DNA from: Arcobacteraceae bacterium
GTDB taxonomy: Bacteria > Campylobacterota > Campylobacteria > Campylobacterales > Arcobacteraceae
Assembly (NCBI GenBank): GCA_023138835.1
Contig: JAGLOP010000001.1
Location: 124,001-188,000 of the forward strand
Length of the DNA stretch: 64,000 nucleotides
Direction: 5' to 3'
The notes below the pieces were generated by a model. It was not told the origin of the DNA, did no database searches, and saw only the letters and a list, made by a program, of their open reading frames with translations. Below are positions 60,066 to 64,000 of this stretch, piece after piece. The number at the start of each line of letters is the position of its first letter. The first letter of the stretch is position 1. A program made the translations under genes and the position numbers.

Positions 60066-62510
60066 ATGGCTTGGAAAAAAAAAGTTGAACACAAATTTGA
60101 ACATATTTCAGATTTTATATTTGATAATAGAATTAAGGTAATTGTAGCGGTTCTAGCTATCGTAATTGCGATGGCTTCGCAGATGAAATACTTAACAGTT
60201 GATACTTCAACGGAAGGGTTTTTACATAAAGAAGATCCTTTGAGAATTGAGTATGATAAATTCAGAAATCAGTTTGGACGGGATGAAAAAGTTTTAATCG
60301 CAATACAAAGCGAAAATATATTTACAATTAAATTTTTAACTAAATTAAATAAACTTCACAAAGAACTTGAAAATAATCTACCATATATAGAAGATGTAAA
60401 CTCACTTATAAATGCCAGAAACACCAGAGGTACTGTTGATAGTTTAATAGTTGATGATCTGTTTGAAGAGTTACCCTCTGATCAAAAAGCATTGGCTTTT
60501 AAAAAGAAATTGGCACAAAACAATCCACTGTTTAAAAACTTGATTATAGATGAAGCTGGAACTATTACAACGATTGTCATTGATACTCAAACATATACTT
60601 CTTTAGATAAGGATGGTAAACCGCTTCCGAAAGTTGAATCTGAAGATGATGAGTTTGATGATGAGGAGGTAGAATCTAATTTGGCTGATGACAAAGATAA
60701 AGAGTTTTTAACTGACTGGGAAAATGTACAAATTGTTAAAAAGACAAATGAGATAGTTGCCAAATATCAAGCAGATGATTTTAATATCTTGGTATCTGGA
60801 ACTGCTGTTATAAATGCTGAATTAAAAGCATCTATGACAAAAGATATGCAAAAATTTATTAAGATCGTTTTACTTGTAATCGCATTTTTTCTGGCACTTC
60901 TTTTTAGAAGAATAAGCGGTGTTGTTTTACCACTTATTACAGTTGCATTTACTATTGTATCTGCATTATCACTTATGGCAATGTTTGGTGCTCCGATTAC
61001 TGTCGTAACTCAAATTTTACCATCATTTTTACTTGCAGTTACTATTGGAGCCAGTATCCATCTACTTTCAATTTTCTTTAAACAATTCAATTTATCAAAA
61101 GATAAAAAAGCCTCTTTAAGATATGCGATGGGGCATAGTGGATTGGCTATTGTAATGACTTCACTTACTACTGCTGCGGGACTTTGGTCTTTTTCATTCT
61201 CTGAACTGGCTCCCGTGGCTGATTTGGGTAAATTTGCCAGTGCTGGAGTTTTAATCGGACTTTTATATACACTTGTACTTTTACCTGCGGTACTTTCTCT
61301 TATAAAATTAAAACCAAAAAATATACTTATAGAAAATGATGAAGAGGTACATACATTTATGGATAGGTTGCTGATTAAAATAGCCAACATCAGTGTTGCT
61401 TATCCAAAAAGAATTATAGCTATCACTACTGTTATTATTTTAGTTTCATTAGCAGTTGCTTCACAATTGAGATTTTCGCATAAGCCAATTATTTGGTTTG
61501 ATAAAGACCATCAAGTAAGAAAAGCTACAAGTATAGTAGATGATAAACTTAAAGGTTCAGTTACTTTAGAAATAATAGTAGATACAAAGCGCGAAAATGG
61601 ACTTTATGAGCCTGAAATTTTAAATTCTATTGATAATTTTTCAAAAGAAATTATGACTATAAAAAGTGATAAATATTTTATAGGGAAAACACTTAGTTTG
61701 GTTGATATCATTAAAGAGACAAATAAAGCTTTAAATGAAAATAACAAAGAAGCATATATTATTCCTCAAAACAAAAATCTAATAGCACAAGAGTTACTTT
61801 TATTTGAAAACTCTGGAAGTGATGATTTAGAAGATTTTGTTGACAGTGCATTTAGTAAAGCTAGAATTACAGTAAAATTACCATATATTGATGCTATGGA
61901 TTATGTGAATTTATTAAAAGAGATAAACACGCAGATAGATAAGCACTTTAAAGGAAAAGCAGAAGTAACTGTCACAGGAATTTCTAACTTACTTGCTCGT
62001 ATTATGGAAGCTGCCATTACCAGTAGTGCAGTAAGTTATGCAATAGCTTTAACGCTTATTACAATTATGATGTTAATACTAATTGGAAATATTAAAATAG
62101 GTTTGGTCTCAATGATACCAAATATCTCTCCAATACTTATGATGACAACAGTAATGGTAATATTTGATATGCCGCTTGATATGTTTACTATGCTAATAGG
62201 TGCTATTGCTATTGGTTTGGCCGTTGATGATACAGTACACTTTATGCACAACTTTAGAAGGTATGAGCTTTTATATAATGATATTGATAAAGCTGTAAGA
62301 CTTACACTTCTTACAACCGGTCGAGCGATGGTAGTTACTACTATAGTATTATCATTTGGATTCTTTGTATTTATGTTTGCCAGTATGTCAAATATATTTA
62401 ACTTTGGATTATTAACGGGTATTGCCATTATTATTGCTGTTTTAGCTGATTTCTTTTTAGTACCTGCTCTTATGAAAGTTATGATACATAATAGGAAAGA
62501 TATAAAATAA
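60066..62510 (+). CDS. MMPL-type RND superfamily exporter
   Basis: Two 6-TM halves; IGASIHLLSIFFKQF and IGLAVDDTVHFMHNFRRY. Confidence 0.92.
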   Translation: MAWKKKVEHKFEHISDFIFDNRIKVIVAVLAIVIAMASQMKYLTVDTSTEGFLHKEDPLRIEYDKFRNQFGRDEKVLIAIQSENIFTIKFLTKLNKLHKELENNLPYIEDVNSLINARNTRGTVDSLIVDDLFEELPSDQKALAFKKKLAQNNPLFKNLIIDEAGTITTIVIDTQTYTSLDKDGKPLPKVESEDDEFDDEEVESNLADDKDKEFLTDWENVQIVKKTNEIVAKYQADDFNILVSGTAVINAELKASMTKDMQKFIKIVLLVIAFFLALLFRRISGVVLPLITVAFTIVSALSLMAMFGAPITVVTQILPSFLLAVTIGASIHLLSIFFKQFNLSKDKKASLRYAMGHSGLAIVMTSLTTAAGLWSFSFSELAPVADLGKFASAGVLIGLLYTLVLLPAVLSLIKLKPKNILIENDEEVHTFMDRLLIKIANISVAYPKRIIAITTVIILVSLAVASQLRFSHKPIIWFDKDHQVRKATSIVDDKLKGSVTLEIIVDTKRENGLYEPEILNSIDNFSKEIMTIKSDKYFIGKTLSLVDIIKETNKALNENNKEAYIIPQNKNLIAQELLLFENSGSDDLEDFVDSAFSKARITVKLPYIDAMDYVNLLKEINTQIDKHFKGKAEVTVTGISNLLARIMEAAITSSAVSYAIALTLITIMMLILIGNIKIGLVSMIPNISPILMMTTVMVIFDMPLDMFTMLIGAIAIGLAVDDTVHFMHNFRRYELLYNDIDKAVRLTLLTTGRAMVVTTIVLSFGFFVFMFASMSNIFNFGLLTGIAIIIAVLADFFLVPALMKVMIHNRKDIK

Positions 62511-62516
62511 TATTAT

Positions 62517-62939
62517 ATGGATTATTTATATCTGTTTTTTAGTGCTTTAATCTCAGCAACTTTATTCCCTCTTGGGAGTGAAGCCCTGCTCCTTTATGAC
62601 TTAAGCTTAGAATTTAATATTTATTTATTGTTTCTTTTTGCTACCATTGGAAATACTTTAGGTTCTGTTATAAACTATTGGATTGGATTAAAAGGGGAAA
62701 TTTATCTCGTAGAAAAAAAAGTTTTAAACGAACAAAAGATTATAAAAGCACAAAAATATTTTAATAAATACGGTGGTTACAGCTTACTTTTCTCTTGGCT
62801 TCCCATCATAGGTGATCCTATCACTTTTATAGCAGGAATTGTCAAATATAATTTAAAGAAATTTTTACTTTTGGTTTTAATTGCCAAAGGTGGAAGATAT
62901 TTATTTTTAATTACAAGCTATTATCTTTATACTAATTGA
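62517..62939 (+). CDS. DedA-like membrane protein (YqaA type)
   Basis: ATIGNTLGSVINYWIG...YSLLFSWLPIIGDPITFIAGIVKYNLKKFL. Confidence 0.82.
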   Translation: MDYLYLFFSALISATLFPLGSEALLLYDLSLEFNIYLLFLFATIGNTLGSVINYWIGLKGEIYLVEKKVLNEQKIIKAQKYFNKYGGYSLLFSWLPIIGDPITFIAGIVKYNLKKFLLLVLIAKGGRYLFLITSYYLYTN

Positions 62940-62941
62940 TA

Positions 62942-62973
62942 TTAACATTACATTAATACTATTTATATAGTAT
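62942..62973 (+). promoter_or_regulatory. Direct-repeat promoter motif, site 5 (upstream of second LolA-like gene)
   Basis: TTAACATTACA-TTAATACT; -10-like TAGTAT at 62968, 15 nt from start of second half-site. Confidence 0.6.
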
Positions 62974-63004
62974 TTCACAATATAAATAAAAAGAGGAAAA
63001 TAAA

Positions 63005-63799
63005 ATGATAAAGAAAATACTATTAACACTAAGCCTGGGAGCTACTTTACTTTTAGCTGATACTGGACGAGAAATTATGCAAAAAGTACTTGATAGAGAT
63101 GATGGAGATAATGTTATTACAAATATGCAGATGCAGCTTATTGATAAAAATGGTCATAAAAGAATAAGAGATATGAAAACATTTTCAAAAGATAAAGGGG
63201 AAGATGAGTTAAAATTAATCTTCTTTCTAAGTCCAAGTGATGTTAAAAATACTGCTTTTTTAACTTATGATTATGCTGATGATGACAAAGATGATGATCA
63301 GTGGTTATATCTGCCGGCTTTAAATAAAACTAAAAGAATTCCTGCATCAGATAAAGACAGTAGTTTTATGGGAAGTGACTTTTCTTATTCTGATATGACT
63401 GAACCGGTTTTAAATGACTATACTTTTAAAATATTAAAAGAAAGTGTAGTGAAAAGAAAAAGTGGTAATGAAAAAGTTTGGCAAATTGAAGTTACTCCTA
63501 AAAATCAAGAGGTTATAGATGAAACTGGATATTTAAAAAGTATAGCTTATGTAAGACAAGATAATTATATGGTAACTCGTGCTAAATATTATCTTAAAAA
63601 AGCTGGTCGTGTTAAATATATGGATGTAAAAAAAGTTGAAAAGATTGACGGTATTGATGTAGCAACACAAACAACTATGACTACTAAAAAAGGGAAAAGA
63701 ACTATTCATAAAACTATTTTAATTCAAAGTGATGTCAAAATGAATCAAGACCTAAAAGAAGAGCTGTTTACCGTTAGAACTATTGAAAAAGGTTTATAA
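63005..63799 (+). CDS. LolA-like outer-membrane lipoprotein-sorting family protein
   Basis: Signal peptide; QWLYLPALNKTKRIPASDKDSSFMGSDFSYSDM. Confidence 0.85.
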   Translation: MIKKILLTLSLGATLLLADTGREIMQKVLDRDDGDNVITNMQMQLIDKNGHKRIRDMKTFSKDKGEDELKLIFFLSPSDVKNTAFLTYDYADDDKDDDQWLYLPALNKTKRIPASDKDSSFMGSDFSYSDMTEPVLNDYTFKILKESVVKRKSGNEKVWQIEVTPKNQEVIDETGYLKSIAYVRQDNYMVTRAKYYLKKAGRVKYMDVKKVEKIDGIDVATQTTMTTKKGKRTIHKTILIQSDVKMNQDLKEELFTVRTIEKGL

Positions 63800-63802
63800 A
63801 AA

Positions 63803-64000
63803 GTGTCAAATAACTTATTAAAGAGATCTGTTAAGTTAAGTATGATCGCTAGTTTAGTATTAAGCAGTGGTTTATATGCAAATGATGGTTTCGAGGAAGA
63901 AGATGAATTTGGTGATGAACCAATTGAGATAGTTCAAATTAAACAAGAAGAGCAAAAAGCATTTAGTATTTACGGTTCAGTATCTTTTTCAACCAGCTAT
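63803..64000 (+). CDS. N-terminal fragment of a predicted outer-membrane protein (GTG start; runs off the window)
   Basis: VSNNLLKRSVKLSMIASLVLSSGLYANDGFEEEDEFGDEPIEIVQIKQEEQKAFSIYGSVSFSTSY; RBS not clear. Confidence 0.6.
   Translation, partial: MSNNLLKRSVKLSMIASLVLSSGLYANDGFEEEDEFGDEPIEIVQIKQEEQKAFSIYGSVSFSTSY

Noticed and set aside
61010-61390. Minus-strand ORF antisense to the MMPL gene (and 62036..62428)
   Set aside because: Antisense to a conserved transporter, no RBS or family features.
1-64000. CRISPR arrays, tRNA/rRNA genes, IS elements, prophage or toxin-antitoxin modules
   Set aside because: No regularly spaced repeats, cloverleaf sequences, transposase or phage genes were recognised; coding density is continuous with normal operon structure.

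Overview
AT-rich chromosomal window with the gene content and synteny of a Campylobacterota (Epsilonproteobacteria) genome. Positions 1-24 kb are mostly housekeeping genes: ftsH, prmA, ribD, rimP-rbfA-infB-ylxR-thrB, lpxC, radA, nadC-nadA, plsY, fbaA, and an hsrA-like regulator with its own kinase. Positions 24-34 kb hold an Rrf2 regulator, a TetR-linked RND efflux operon whose permease is split into two half-size ORFs, an SQR-like flavoprotein followed by an unlisted small ORF, and a membrane protein with a deformylase-like domain lacking catalytic residues. Positions 34-48 kb are rich in signalling genes: HQWRQPL-type kinases, a CheR, a poly-HAMP hybrid kinase with three receivers, and a GGDEF protein. 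The strongest candidate for an undescribed system is 48-64 kb. It contains two parallel envelope-transport modules, one with an ABC transporter and one with an MMPL/RND transporter. Each module has a LolA-like periplasmic protein and a predicted outer-membrane protein, and a two-component system lies between them. Five promoters in this block share an 11-bp-period direct repeat (TTAAcAtt / TTAAtAct), each with a -10-like hexamer starting exactly 15 nt after the start of the second half-site. One of these promoters precedes the OmpR-type regulator itself, suggesting a single autoregulated local regulon. No CRISPR array, tRNA, rRNA, IS element or prophage was recognised. All family assignments come from reading motifs, without database searches.
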